From the NCBI RefSeq assembly GCF_002155915.1, contig NZ_MUME01000126.1:156-64155 (forward strand): a stretch of DNA of 64,000 bases, given 5' to 3'. This document shows positions 19,101-28,719 of this stretch, one piece after another; the first letter of the stretch is position 1, and each line of letters opens with the position of its first letter. Below the pieces are notes generated by a model. The model was given only the letters and a program-made list of their open reading frames with translations. It did no database searches and was not told the DNA's origin. This DNA is from Streptomyces thermovulgaris (GTDB lineage: Bacteria > Actinomycetota > Actinomycetes > Streptomycetales > Streptomycetaceae). Both the position numbers and the translations under genes were made by a program.

Positions 19101-19725
19101 CGGAACGGACCTGCACTTCGACAAGGCGTCGGTCGCGAAGTTCACAAGGGGCGTGGGCGCCACCATCGACGGGCTGGGCGAACTGGGCGGCGCCACCGGT
19201 TCGGTGATGGGCAAAGGTTTCTCCGCGTTGTCCATGACCGGAATGGAAGCCGGGCACCACGGTCTGGCGGCCGACTTCGAGGACTTCTGCGAACGCTGGG
19301 AGTGGGGTGTGCGCGCCCTGGTGAACGACGCCAGCCAGATCGCGAACCGTCTCGGCCTGGCGGCCGGAACGCAGTGGGAGCACGACCAGTACGTCGCGGG
19401 CACGCTGAAGGTGGGGGTCAACGCCCTGATGGGCGGCAATCCGCATGCCTCCGAGGAGGAGATCGCCCGGCAGGACTGGGGTGAAGTGTTCACGCCGGAC
19501 CACCTGAACCCTGACTGGAGTACCGAGTCGTTCGAGCGGGCGCAGCAGGAGATCGAGCAGACCTGGATGGACACCGGCCGGACGATCCTGACCGAGGGAC
19601 AGGTCGGCCGGCAGACGGAAAAGATCAACAAGTCGCTGGGCATCGACGACAGCGAGTGGAACCAGGCATTGGACAGGACATTCGGGCCGTCGCCCGAGGA
19701 ACGCGCCCGGCAGGCGCAGCAGTAG
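19090..19725 (+). CDS. Probable T7SS/RHS helper protein
   Basis: 211 residues, mainly helical, with no cysteine-rich or catalytic motif. The first 100 residues (AKFTRGVGATIDGLGELGG, then FEDFCERWEWGVRALVNDA) resemble WXG100-like helical hairpins that end in a W-x-G-type turn. The C-terminal half is charged and ends PSPEERARQAQQ. AGGAGG lies 9 bp before the ATG at 19090. It lies between an SseB-like gene and a T7SS-type RHS protein, so a partner or chaperone for toxin export is likely. No specific family was recognised. Confidence 0.6.
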   Translation: MSGDGTDLHFDKASVAKFTRGVGATIDGLGELGGATGSVMGKGFSALSMTGMEAGHHGLAADFEDFCERWEWGVRALVNDASQIANRLGLAAGTQWEHDQYVAGTLKVGVNALMGGNPHASEEEIARQDWGEVFTPDHLNPDWSTESFERAQQEIEQTWMDTGRTILTEGQVGRQTEKINKSLGIDDSEWNQALDRTFGPSPEERARQAQQ

Positions 19726-19757
19726 AGCGGTCAGGGCGGCGACGGGGGTAACTGAAC

Positions 19758-22700
19758 GTGGGCATCGGCGATTTCATCAAGGACATCACACCGGACTCGG
19801 TGGAGAACGCGGTCGAGGACGGTGTCGAATGGCTCGGCGACCGGGTCGAGGACGGCGGAAAGTGGGTCGCGGACCGGCTGGACGACGTCGGCTGGGAGTC
19901 CGGCGCGGACTGGGTGCGTGAGCAGTCGCGTTCGGTTGCGAACCGGATGGGTGCCGAGGTCGACGAGATGGACCTGGGGCAGACCGAGGACAAGACCAAG
20001 CTGGTCTACGGCAGCCCGGAGAAGCTGCGTTCCACCGCTCGGAAACTCCGTGCCTTCCAGAAGGCGTTCGACGACGCCGGCGAGGGCCTGAAAGGCCTGG
20101 ACTCCTCGCGGCTCAAAGGCGAGGCCGCCGAGGCGCTGCGGAAGGTCATGAGCGCCCAGCCGCCGAAGTGGTTCACCGGAGCCGACGCCTGTGAGAAGGC
20201 AGCCTCCGCGCTGGAGGCGTTCGCCGACACCGTGGCATGGGCGCAAGGACAGGCGCAGCTGGCGATCGACAAGTGGAAGGAAGGGGTCAAGGCGTCCGAG
20301 GAGGCCGCCGACGCACACCGCAAGAAGATCGAGGCCTACAACAAGGCCGTCGACCGCTACAACGCCCAGCCCGCCGATCAGCGTGACCCGTCCACGCTGC
20401 CGCCTTGTCCCGCCCCGACGTTCCACGACCCGGGCAAGAAGCTGATGCAGGTGGCGCAGGACATCCTCGCCGAGGCCCGCAAGCAGCGGAACACCGCCGC
20501 GGAAACCGCTCGCAGCGCGATCCGCGCCGCCCGCGACATGGCGCCGAAGAAGCCGTCGTACGCCGAGCAGGCGGGCGGCGGTCTGCAGGAGCTGCAGATC
20601 ATGAGCGACCACGTCGGCGGTGGCGTCATCAAAGGCACGGCCGGCCTTGTGAACTTCGTCCGCTCGGTCAACTTCCTGGACCCCTACAACATCACGCACC
20701 CGGCCGAGTACGCCACGAATCTCAACAGCCTGGCCGCGGGCCTGTTGGTGGCCGCCAACGACCCCGTCGGCACCGGCACCCAGATGGTCAAGGACTTCAT
20801 GAAGGACCCGGCCGAGGGCTTCGGCCGGCTGATCCCCGACCTGGCGCTGACCGTGGCCACCGGTGGCGGCGGCGCCGCGGTGAAGGGGGTACGCCTCGCC
20901 GAGGACGTGTCCGACGTCGCACGGGTGCGCAAACTGGTCGACAACGCCCCCGAGGGCACCCACAACCGACCCGACGGCACCCGCACCACCGACGGGACCG
21001 ACCCCGTCGACCTCGCCACGGGCCACATGTTCCTGCCCCAGACCGATGTGGAGATCCCCGGCATCCTGCCGCTGGTCTTCACCCGCCGCACCGAGTCCGG
21101 CTGCACGGTCGGCCGTTTCCTGGGGCCGTCCTGGACGTCCACCGTCGACGAGCGTCTGGAGATCGACCCGGTCGGCGTCGTCCACGTCACCGCCGACGGC
21201 CTGCTGATCACCTACCCGCACCCCGTCCCCGGCACCCCCACCCGTCCGGAGTCCGGTACCGCCCGCACCCTGCTGGCCCGCGACGAAAACGGCGACTACA
21301 CGGTCACCGACTCCGACACCGGCCTGGTCCGCCACTTCGCCGCCCCGCCCGGCAGCGAACCCGGCGGCGACGGAGTCGCCTGGCTGATATCCGTCACCGA
21401 ACGCAACGGCCACACCGTCACCATCGACCGCGCCGACGACGGCCTGCCGCTGGCCCTGGTCCACTCGGCCGGCCACCAGGTGAAGCTGACCACCGCCGAG
21501 GGCCTGATCACCGCCCTCTCCCTGGCCGGCGCCGGCGAGAACGGCACCGACCTGCCGTTGATGGCATACGGCTACCAGGACGGCAACCTCACCACCGTCA
21601 CCAAACCCTCCGGCGCCGCCACCACCTTCGTCTACGACGACCGCCGCCGCGTCACCGCCTGGATCGACTCCAACAACAGCCGCTACGACTACACCTACGA
21701 CGACCGCGACCGCGTCATCGCGGAAGGCGGCGAAGCCGGCCACATCAAGATCACTCTCACCTACACCGAACCCGACCCCGAGACCGGTCACCGCACCACC
21801 ACCCTCACCACCGCCGACGGCCGCATCACCCGCCACCTCATCGACCGCCGCTGCCGGGTGATCGCCACCACCGATCCGCTCGGCCACACCACCCGCTACA
21901 CCTACGACAGCCGCGGCAACCTGCTCACCCACACCGACCCGCTCGGCCACACCACCGCCTGCACCTACGACGAGAACGGCCGGCTGGTCCGCGTGGCCCG
22001 CCCGGACGGCTCCGAACTGCGCGTCATACGCGGCCCTCTCGGGCTGCCGACGGAAGTCGTGGGACCGGACGGCGCCCGCACGACCTACGGGTACGACGAG
22101 CGCGGCAACCGCACCGCGGTCACCGACCCGGCCGGGAAGACGACCCATTCGGCCTACGACGACGCCGGCCGCCTCACCTCTGTCACCGACGCCCTCGGAA
22201 ACACGACCCGTGTGGTGTGCGACGCGGCGGGTCGGATCGTGGAGGTGACCACCCCGTCCGGCGCCACCACCCGCACCGAGCGGGACGGGCTCGGCCGTCC
22301 GGTCCGCGTCACCGACCCGACGGGCAGGACCACCCGACTGGAATGGAACGCGGACGGACAACTCGCCCGCCGCACCGATCCGGGCGGCACCGTCGAGTCA
22401 TGGACCTACGACGGTGAGGGCAACTGCCTTGCCCATACCGACCCCTCCGGCGGTGTCTCACGCTACGAGTACACCCACTTCGACCTTCCGTTCGCCGTCA
22501 CCCGCCCCGACGGGAGCCGCTACACCTTCGAGCACGACAAGGACCTGCGTCTCACCCGGGTCACCAACCCGCAAGGTCTGACCTGGACGTACGAGTACGA
22601 CGCGGCCGGCAACATCGTGTCCGAGACCGACTTCGACGGACGCACCCTGACCTACCGCCTGGACGCCGCAGGCCGACTCGTCGAGCGGATCGACGCACTC

Positions 22701-24527
22701 GGCGGAACCATCTCCTTCGAGCGCGACCAGCTCGGCCGGGTGCTCCGCAAGAACGTCGACGGGAAGGTGACGACCTACACCTACGACCGAGCGGGCCGCC
22801 TTCTCGAGGCGATCGGGCCGGACAGCGAGCTCCGCTACCAGTACGACCGCCGCGGGCAGGTCAAGACGGAGCTGGTGGACGGCCACCCGCTCGTCTACTC
22901 CTACGACGACCTGGGCCGACGCATCCGCCGGACCACGCCCACCGGCCATGTCACGTCCTACACCTACGACTCCGACGGGCTTCCCGCGCAGCTGACCACG
23001 GGTGGCCGTGAGGTCGCCTTCACCCATGACGCCGTCGGCCACGAACTGGCCCGTGCCTACGGGGGCGCGATCACCATGACGTCGGCCTGGGACGAGGCCG
23101 GACGGCTTGCCGAACAGCACATCACCGCCGGAGCCCGGGCCGTCAACAGCCGCGCTTACGCCTACCGTGCCGACGGACATCTGCTCTCCGTCACGGACCG
23201 GCTGTCGGGCACCCGCACCTTCGACCTCGACCCCATCGGCCGGGTCACCGCCGTCCACGCCCCGGACTGGACGGAGCGGTACGCGTACGACGAGGCGGGC
23301 AACCAGACCTCGGCGTCCTGGCCGGCCCACCACCCCGGCAGCGAGGCCACCGGACCACGCGCCTACCACGGCACCCGCATCACCCACGCCGGAGGCGTCC
23401 GCTTCGAGCACGACGCCCTCGGCCGCGTCGTCCTGCGGCAGAAGACCCGCTTGTCCCGCAAGCCCGACACCTGGCGCTACGAGTGGGACACGGAGAACCG
23501 CCTCACCTCCGTCACCACCCCCGACGGCACCCGGTGGCGGTACCGCTACGACCCGCTGGGTCGCCGCACCGCCAAGCAGCGCCTGGCGGCCGACGGCGAG
23601 ACCGTGGTCGAGGAGATCCGCTTCACCTGGGACGGCCTCACCCTGTGCGAGCAGACCAGCCACCAGCCCGACGTCCCACACACGGTCGCTCTCACCTGGG
23701 ACCACCACGACGTCGTCCCGCTGGCCCAGACCGAGCGTCTCCTGACCGCCGACAGCCGGCAGGAGGAAATCGACCGCCGGTTCTTCGCCATCGCCACCGA
23801 CCTGATCGGCACACCGACCGAACTGATCGACGAGACCGGCGGCATCGCCTGGCGCACTCGCACCACCCTATGGGGCACCACCGCCTGGGCCCGCGACAGC
23901 AGCGCCTACACCCCGCTCCGCTTCCCCGGCCAGTACTACGACCCCGAAACCGGCCTCCACTACAACTACTTCCGCCACTACGACCCCGAAACCGGCCGCT
24001 ACACCTCCCCGGATCCGCTCGGGCTCGCGCCCGCCCCCAACCCGGTCACCTACGTCCACAACCCGCACACCTGGACGGACCCGCTGGGGCTCTCCCCCTA
24101 TGCACAATCGAAGGGGGCACATGCGGAGATTGATCCCAGGAAGCTCGACTACCTGTTCAACAAAGACATCAAACCGGACCCGCACAACACATCGAGAGCA
24201 CTTCAGAACGAGCTGGAACTCCTTCGAATCGGCATACCGGACACGCCAGAGATGCGAAAGTACGTTAGCGATCACCTGACCCAGGCCGCCCAACAGCCAT
24301 TCAGGCGCACATACACCAAGGAGTGGCCCGGAGGAAGCGGCAACTTCGGTGTGACTGATTCCGTTCTGTATGGTCCTCACGGGGCGCTTGGCGTCGAAAG
24401 CGCCTGGGAAATCCTGCCGGATGGCGGGCGTAGACTCTCCACGGTCATCTTCCGGGGAAGCGGCCCAAATGTCAGCATCCAAGGCAGCATGGACCACTGG
24501 CCGCCATACATCAGTAAGTGGAAGTGA
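19758..24527 (+). CDS. RHS-repeat polymorphic toxin with T7SS-type N-terminus
   Basis: 1589 residues. The helical N-terminus (about 1-330), starting GIGDFIKDITPDSVENAVE and containing WXG-like helices, fits putative T7SS-secreted proteins. A DUF6531 pre-RHS domain begins near 416 (VDLATGHMFLPQTDVEIPG). About 900 residues of YD/RHS repeats follow and form the toxin cage. The RHS core ends near 1410 with YDPETGRYTSPDPLGL. The last 150 residues are a variable toxin module (LDYLFNKDIKPDPHNTSRA, then VTDSVLYGPHGA) that I cannot assign to a nuclease family. Base composition turns less GC-rich exactly at this module. The immunity gene follows after 12 bp. Confidence 0.88.
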   Translation: MGIGDFIKDITPDSVENAVEDGVEWLGDRVEDGGKWVADRLDDVGWESGADWVREQSRSVANRMGAEVDEMDLGQTEDKTKLVYGSPEKLRSTARKLRAFQKAFDDAGEGLKGLDSSRLKGEAAEALRKVMSAQPPKWFTGADACEKAASALEAFADTVAWAQGQAQLAIDKWKEGVKASEEAADAHRKKIEAYNKAVDRYNAQPADQRDPSTLPPCPAPTFHDPGKKLMQVAQDILAEARKQRNTAAETARSAIRAARDMAPKKPSYAEQAGGGLQELQIMSDHVGGGVIKGTAGLVNFVRSVNFLDPYNITHPAEYATNLNSLAAGLLVAANDPVGTGTQMVKDFMKDPAEGFGRLIPDLALTVATGGGGAAVKGVRLAEDVSDVARVRKLVDNAPEGTHNRPDGTRTTDGTDPVDLATGHMFLPQTDVEIPGILPLVFTRRTESGCTVGRFLGPSWTSTVDERLEIDPVGVVHVTADGLLITYPHPVPGTPTRPESGTARTLLARDENGDYTVTDSDTGLVRHFAAPPGSEPGGDGVAWLISVTERNGHTVTIDRADDGLPLALVHSAGHQVKLTTAEGLITALSLAGAGENGTDLPLMAYGYQDGNLTTVTKPSGAATTFVYDDRRRVTAWIDSNNSRYDYTYDDRDRVIAEGGEAGHIKITLTYTEPDPETGHRTTTLTTADGRITRHLIDRRCRVIATTDPLGHTTRYTYDSRGNLLTHTDPLGHTTACTYDENGRLVRVARPDGSELRVIRGPLGLPTEVVGPDGARTTYGYDERGNRTAVTDPAGKTTHSAYDDAGRLTSVTDALGNTTRVVCDAAGRIVEVTTPSGATTRTERDGLGRPVRVTDPTGRTTRLEWNADGQLARRTDPGGTVESWTYDGEGNCLAHTDPSGGVSRYEYTHFDLPFAVTRPDGSRYTFEHDKDLRLTRVTNPQGLTWTYEYDAAGNIVSETDFDGRTLTYRLDAAGRLVERIDALGGTISFERDQLGRVLRKNVDGKVTTYTYDRAGRLLEAIGPDSELRYQYDRRGQVKTELVDGHPLVYSYDDLGRRIRRTTPTGHVTSYTYDSDGLPAQLTTGGREVAFTHDAVGHELARAYGGAITMTSAWDEAGRLAEQHITAGARAVNSRAYAYRADGHLLSVTDRLSGTRTFDLDPIGRVTAVHAPDWTERYAYDEAGNQTSASWPAHHPGSEATGPRAYHGTRITHAGGVRFEHDALGRVVLRQKTRLSRKPDTWRYEWDTENRLTSVTTPDGTRWRYRYDPLGRRTAKQRLAADGETVVEEIRFTWDGLTLCEQTSHQPDVPHTVALTWDHHDVVPLAQTERLLTADSRQEEIDRRFFAIATDLIGTPTELIDETGGIAWRTRTTLWGTTAWARDSSAYTPLRFPGQYYDPETGLHYNYFRHYDPETGRYTSPDPLGLAPAPNPVTYVHNPHTWTDPLGLSPYAQSKGAHAEIDPRKLDYLFNKDIKPDPHNTSRALQNELELLRIGIPDTPEMRKYVSDHLTQAAQQPFRRTYTKEWPGGSGNFGVTDSVLYGPHGALGVESAWEILPDGGRRLSTVIFRGSGPNVSIQGSMDHWPPYISKWK

Positions 24528-24539
24528 AGGTGCGGGCAG

Positions 24540-24896
24540 ATGTATCTGTATCGAGAATTCCTTACTCCTGACGACGAAGAAGTGTACGACACCTTCGGCG
24601 AATGGCCGGATTCAGATGAAAACGGAACGCGAATTCTTACCTTTCAAGACACTTCCGGGCAATCACTGGTATTTTCCTACCATGTACTGGAGAGGTCGGT
24701 GAGGGTTCGCTGGATGAACAATCAAGAAGTCACCCTGGTGGATATTTATCGGGAGTGCGCCACGCGCTTGTCCTTCTCCCCCGGAAAATCAACTAGGAAT
24801 ATTTTGATTGAATTCGACATGGGCGAGTGCGCAGGGGTCATGGACATTCAGATCGCCCCACATTTCGCGATCGAGGATCGCCTCCTGTTTCGATAG
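24540..24896 (+). CDS. Candidate immunity protein for the RHS toxin
   Basis: 118 residues, acidic, beginning MYLYREFLTPDDEEVYDTF. It starts 12 bp after the toxin stop and shares the toxin tip's lower GC content, as expected for a horizontally exchanged toxin-immunity cassette. No family was recognised and there is no signal peptide, so it would act in the cytoplasm. The assignment rests on position, size and composition. Confidence 0.65.
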   Translation: MYLYREFLTPDDEEVYDTFGEWPDSDENGTRILTFQDTSGQSLVFSYHVLERSVRVRWMNNQEVTLVDIYRECATRLSFSPGKSTRNILIEFDMGECAGVMDIQIAPHFAIEDRLLFR

Positions 24897-25227
24897 AACA
24901 AGCGCGTGTCTCCTTTCGTTTCAAACATCGGAGCTTGCGGAGGTGTCACCGATGCTTGAGGCGGCAACAGCCCTCGCGAGGGTTCGGATCTTTGCACAGG
25001 ATCGGTTAATAAGCTTGCCGGCCTGCCGAGATCGTCTTCACCAAGCCGCTGCTTGACAAGGTAAAGGGACGACACACGGCCGCCTTGACCCGGCTCCAGT
25101 AGATCCACCAGGCTCTGCGCGCCAGCGTGAGGACCGGCATCGCATCGACGCCCTGCTTTCGCTCATCGACGATCTGGTGGAGGACTACGCGGACCAGTGA
25201 TGCCCAGTTAAGGAATGGATTCAATAA
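24897..25227. other. Degenerate DNA with coding remnants
   Basis: No intact gene. A frame ending at about 25200 reads DRHRIDALLSLIDDLVEDYADQ before its stop, which looks like the tail of a lost protein but has no start. The composition is lower in GC than typical genes here. Such debris is common between successive toxin-immunity cassettes. Confidence 0.45.
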
Positions 25228-25416
25228 AGCACAGAGACCCTTGAAAGAGAAATACTTATACCCACGAAGCGCGACCTGGAAGCGCTCCTAAATAAACATG
25301 AAGAGGTCACTCGAGGGCCCGACCGGCTAAATGAATTTCTCCACTTTATCGCCCATCGACAATCCTCGCGCGAGATCTGTAAGACGGCAATAAATGAGCG
25401 ACCGCACCTTCCTTGA
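25228..25416 (+). pseudogene. Displaced C-terminal tail of a toxin-like gene
   Basis: A 62-codon open stretch without a start codon reads STETLEREILIPTKRDLEAL, continues as a charged helical sequence (including LNEFLHFIAHRQSS) and stops at 25416, 20 bp inside the CdiI-like gene. A stop codon immediately precedes it. The tail overlaps the start of the immunity gene, as real toxin ends often do. It is best explained as the leftover end of the toxin that once matched that immunity protein. Confidence 0.45.
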
Positions 25417-25810
25417 ACTCTCACTGGAAGAGCTTGAGGGGGATCGATGGCCCGATCCCCCAGCCGACGCGACAGGATTGGTCAAAGCTGTGCATCGCCT
25501 GCGGCGTCGCCCCATCGGGAGCCTCGCCGCGCACGAGTTGCGACGACTGATTGGGCAGGATGTCGGACTTCAGTGGCTTCTTCCGCTGGCGATTGAAATT
25601 CTCCGCGAAACCGCACCGGAGGAGGCTGAGGAAGGGTTCTATGACGACGACTTGCTGTCGGCGGTTCTGACTCGAGATCCGGAAGTCTGGGCCGCCGCAC
25701 CGGAGATGGCCCGCGAGGTGAAAGAGATCCTGGCAACACTGCAAGATCTGTCACCCTACATCCAGTCGGAAGCAGAAGAGTTTCTACGGTCGCTCCCGGG
25801 CGACCTATGA
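25394..25810 (+). CDS. CdiI-like immunity protein (contact-dependent inhibition)
   Basis: 138 residues with the pattern of the CdiI_3-type immunity family: LEELEGDRWPDPP near the start, VKAVHRLRRRPIGSLAAHELRRLIGQDVGLQWLLPLA in the middle, then FYDDDLLSAVLTRDPEVW. Such proteins neutralise a matching polymorphic toxin in the cytoplasm. No intact cognate toxin precedes it, only a truncated tail, so it is an orphan immunity gene. Orphans of this kind protect against related neighbours. Confidence 0.75.
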   Translation: MSDRTFLELSLEELEGDRWPDPPADATGLVKAVHRLRRRPIGSLAAHELRRLIGQDVGLQWLLPLAIEILRETAPEEAEEGFYDDDLLSAVLTRDPEVWAAAPEMAREVKEILATLQDLSPYIQSEAEEFLRSLPGDL

Positions 25811-25820
25811 CAAGGACCAA

Positions 25821-26720
25821 ATGACACAAGTACCGCTCGCCTTCAGGCGTGAATTCTCCCCACCTACCGCCCAGGCGGTGGTTCAGTCCCACTTGGCCAT
25901 AAGGGGCAGGTTCCTGCCAAGGGTGGCTACATGGCTCCAGCAGTTCAGATCAGGCAAGGAAGAATTAATCGTGAAGCTGACCTTCGACGGCGGCTGGCTC
26001 GCCACGGTGACGGATGATCCGCTGCCCATCACCCCACAATTCACGGGTGATTCTGTGGTCATCGCGCGCTACATGAACGTGGAGGAACGTGAGCGGTTCT
26101 TTGTAACCACCTTCGGCAGCCGAGAGTGGCTGTGGGACGCCCCTGACATCTTCCGGTTCAATTCTGACAGCCGGGAACTGGTCGGGGCCGAATTCCAGAT
26201 GCCGTATGTGTCCGCTGAAGCCGAGACCACCACCCGTGTGCCCATCATGCCCGCAGTACGTCCGGGCGGACTCCGCGCGGACGAGGTCCAAGGCTTCCGG
26301 CATGAGATGTGCACGGTGCTGTGTCGCGTGCCCGGGGACGCCATGCTGACCTGTCTACGCGACCCCGATGTCCTCGATGAGCCGCTGGAGGCCCGCATCG
26401 GCATCGCCCCCGACGTTGCGCTCCTCGTCCAGCACGGCACCGTCGTCGGCTGGAGCCTGACCGACCCGGTTCGCTATGTGACCATCGGGTTCAACGCTCC
26501 TGACCCCAACCCGCCCTCTCCTTCAACCCGTCGTCTGTTCACCGAGTGCCTGGACTTGATCACCACACCGGTAGCCGACGACGTGGTGGACAGCGAACCA
26601 GCCGCCTTGGCCCGTCTACGGGCCGCCGACAAGGCTCTGCGCGCCCAGCCCGAAGATCGGCGCCGGGCCGACGCACTGCTGGAGATGATCTCCTCTCTCA
26701 TGGAGCTTTACGGGCGGTAA
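25821..26720 (+). CDS. Hypothetical protein in the toxin-immunity region
   Basis: 299 residues, starting 10 bp after the CdiI-like gene with AAGGA before the ATG. It has no signal peptide or membrane segment. Visible features are a mixed alpha/beta body (FDGGWLATVTDDPLPITPQF, then DVALLVQHGTVVGWSLTDPV) and a helical arginine-rich C-terminus. I do not recognise the family. Its place in the immunity array suggests a further immunity-type or accessory protein, but that is inference. Confidence 0.6.
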   Translation: MTQVPLAFRREFSPPTAQAVVQSHLAIRGRFLPRVATWLQQFRSGKEELIVKLTFDGGWLATVTDDPLPITPQFTGDSVVIARYMNVEERERFFVTTFGSREWLWDAPDIFRFNSDSRELVGAEFQMPYVSAEAETTTRVPIMPAVRPGGLRADEVQGFRHEMCTVLCRVPGDAMLTCLRDPDVLDEPLEARIGIAPDVALLVQHGTVVGWSLTDPVRYVTIGFNAPDPNPPSPSTRRLFTECLDLITTPVADDVVDSEPAALARLRAADKALRAQPEDRRRADALLEMISSLMELYGR

Positions 26721-26804
26721 ACCTCTTCTGATTCACCTGATCCACGCCGACCGACAGCCAATGGCGTCTCCTGTTCCTGGCAACGGCATGAGTGGAATGA
26801 GCTC

Positions 26805-27933
26805 ATGGCTGCAGTGACCGCAATGCTGGAAGAACTCCGGGACATGGTCCCGCTGACCGCCGAGGGCGCGGCGGGAAGGTTCGCGGTCCAGGAGTGGACG
26901 CCCGAGGGAAAATCCCGCGACGGTGTGGAGACGTCCTGGCACAAGGACGGCATCCGGGGATGGATCCAGAAGTTCCGCAGCGGAGCGGTCCGTGTCTCGT
27001 TCGCCGTCTGGATCCGCGATGTCGACGAGTCCGGTTGCTTCGACGCCCTGGACGCCGTCTACGAGCAGGGCGAGCAGGCGCTGGCCACGTTCCTCCCCGG
27101 GATCGAACATTCTCCGCTCACCGGCCACCTTGCCGAGGCTGAGCTGACGGCCACGGACAAAGACGAGTTCATCGCGGCCCGCGAGTGGACCCTCGACGAA
27201 CGGGTCCTGACCGCCGGTGTGGTACAGCAGGACACCGATCCTCCAGTGATGGTCGTGGTCGTGCTGAGAAACCCGCGCCCGCCTCGGCGTGAGTTCGTTT
27301 CAGGTGAAAGCCATTCCTGTACGAGACCTGTACGAGAAGTGCAGACCTGGAACCGCGTGGAAGAGTGGTCTGCCATGATCTTTTCGCAGGCGTGGGACTG
27401 GGACTCCCTGGAGACGCTGAGCATTCCGGCGGCCGAACTTCGGACGTACCTGGAACGCCTTCTCGGGCAGGACCCCGATGAGCGAGCCCGTGCCGACCAG
27501 GTTCTCCACTGCGAGGTCGCCAGCCAAGGGCACCTGTACAGCGCTGCCGCTTCCCGCGTCGATGCCCTGACGACCCGGGCCGGAGCGGGTGCCCCACTGG
27601 CGCCGCAGGCCGTAAGTCTCCTCGAGGCCATCCTGAACGCCAGGAACGCCGGTGTGCGTGTCGGACTGGAGGACGGGTCCGTCGACGTCACGGACTATTG
27701 CAGGAACGAAATCCTGGCGGTGCTCCCCCGGTTGCTGAGCCACGCCGACGGCGCGGATCCCGAGTACTTCCACGAGATCTGCCACCTCGTTCCCCAGTTG
27801 GCCGACTCATCCGCCGAGGGTGATCGGCTTCCTGCGCAAGTCCGTCTCGACGCTCGAAGGAGAGCTGCGCCAAGCGGCCGCCGACGCACTGGAGGAGGCC
27901 GAAGAAGTGGCCAGGGAAGGCCACATGCAGTAG
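26805..27933 (+). pseudogene. Frameshifted hypothetical gene of the immunity region
   Basis: The frame from ATG 26805 is good protein until VPQLADSSAEG, then degenerates into arginine/proline-rich sequence. If one G of the GGG run at 27818-27820 is removed, the protein continues as AEVIGFLRKSVSTLEGEL and then QAAADALEEAEEVAREGHMQ, stopping at 27933. The intact product would have about 375 residues. The first 165 residues form one alpha/beta domain; the rest (from about FSQAWDWDSLETLS) is all-helical and HEAT-like. Either the gene is broken by a 1-base insertion or the base is a sequencing error. The function is unknown. Confidence 0.6.
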
Positions 27934-27970
27934 AGCCACCACTAGCCGACGTGGTGGGACGGACTGCGGG

Positions 27971-27991
27971 CCACCACCCATCTGGTGGTGG
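27971..27991. terminator. Stem-loop after the frameshifted gene
   Basis: CCACCACC (27971-27978) pairs with GGTGGTGG (27984-27991) around a 5-nt loop, 37 bp after the restored stop at 27933. It is a plausible terminator before the SWIM operon. Confidence 0.4.
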
Positions 27992-28197
27992 ACGACGCCG
28001 TTCACCGAGGACGACGCCGGCTGAACCACCCCCTCCGCCCCACGGGCGGCCGTACCCCCCACCGCGCTTCCCAGGCCGGCTCCTCTCTCCCCCACGCGGC
28101 TTCCAGGCGGCCCCCGACAGCGCCCGGACCGCATTGTCAGTGGCCGCGGTTAGCTTCGATCACGTTCCGCCGAGGTGGCGTGAACGTTCCCTTTCGC

Positions 28198-28719
28198 ATG
28201 CCTGGAGATGGTGCGTTGTCGGTGTGGGAGAAGTCGAGCACGGCGCGGGTGGTGCCGTTCTCGCGGCCGCGGAAGCTCGCGAAGGTGCCGTTCGTCGAGT
28301 TGGCCGACGGGCGGCTGCAGGGTGTGGTGTCCAGTGGGTCGGACATCGGGCGCGTCTATGTGTCCTCGATCGAGGCGGGGACGTACGCGTTCGCATGCAG
28401 CACCAACAACAACCGCCCCTGCGGCGGGGCGCACGGGTGGTTCTGCAAGCACCTTCGCGCGCTCGTCGGTGAGGCCGTGCTGCAGTACGGCGTCGAGCGC
28501 GTGGCCCGGTATCTGAAGGTCGAGGTCCCGGACGACGGAGCCGACGCGGCCTCCGTCGTCGACGCCATGACCGCCACGCGCCCCGCGCAGGGCGACCGTT
28601 CCGCCGCGGCGCAGGTGTTCAGCCGGTTCCTGCGGCATCTGGCGTATCTCGAACTGGAGCCGGTCACCGTCCCGTTGCCCGAGATGCAGTGGTTCCCGAC
28701 GACGAGGGCGGTGGCCTGA
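28198..28719 (+). CDS. SWIM zinc-finger protein (YehQ N-terminal part-like)
   Basis: 173 residues. The SWIM motif is visible at about residues 64-83: C, then C, then CKH, within CSTNNNRPC and GGAHGWFCKHL. SWIM domains bind zinc and mediate DNA or protein contacts. The frame is open upstream to 27985, but good codon use starts near MPGDGALSVWEKSS. A GTG at 28180 is an alternative start. It begins a tightly coupled five-gene operon. In E. coli YehQ one longer protein carries the SWIM domain. Here the downstream 467-residue gene, fused by TGATG, probably supplies the rest. Confidence 0.75.
   Translation: MPGDGALSVWEKSSTARVVPFSRPRKLAKVPFVELADGRLQGVVSSGSDIGRVYVSSIEAGTYAFACSTNNNRPCGGAHGWFCKHLRALVGEAVLQYGVERVARYLKVEVPDDGADAASVVDAMTATRPAQGDRSAAAQVFSRFLRHLAYLELEPVTVPLPEMQWFPTTRAVA

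Noticed and set aside
19731-22361. Long minus-strand frame rich in Gly/Val opposite the RHS gene
   Set aside because: It is the complement of RHS repeat codons, lacks a ribosome site and has low-complexity sequence.
20405-24100. DNA repeats in the RHS gene as a possible CRISPR or satellite array
   Set aside because: They are degenerate YD/RHS codon repeats inside one coding frame, without unique spacers.
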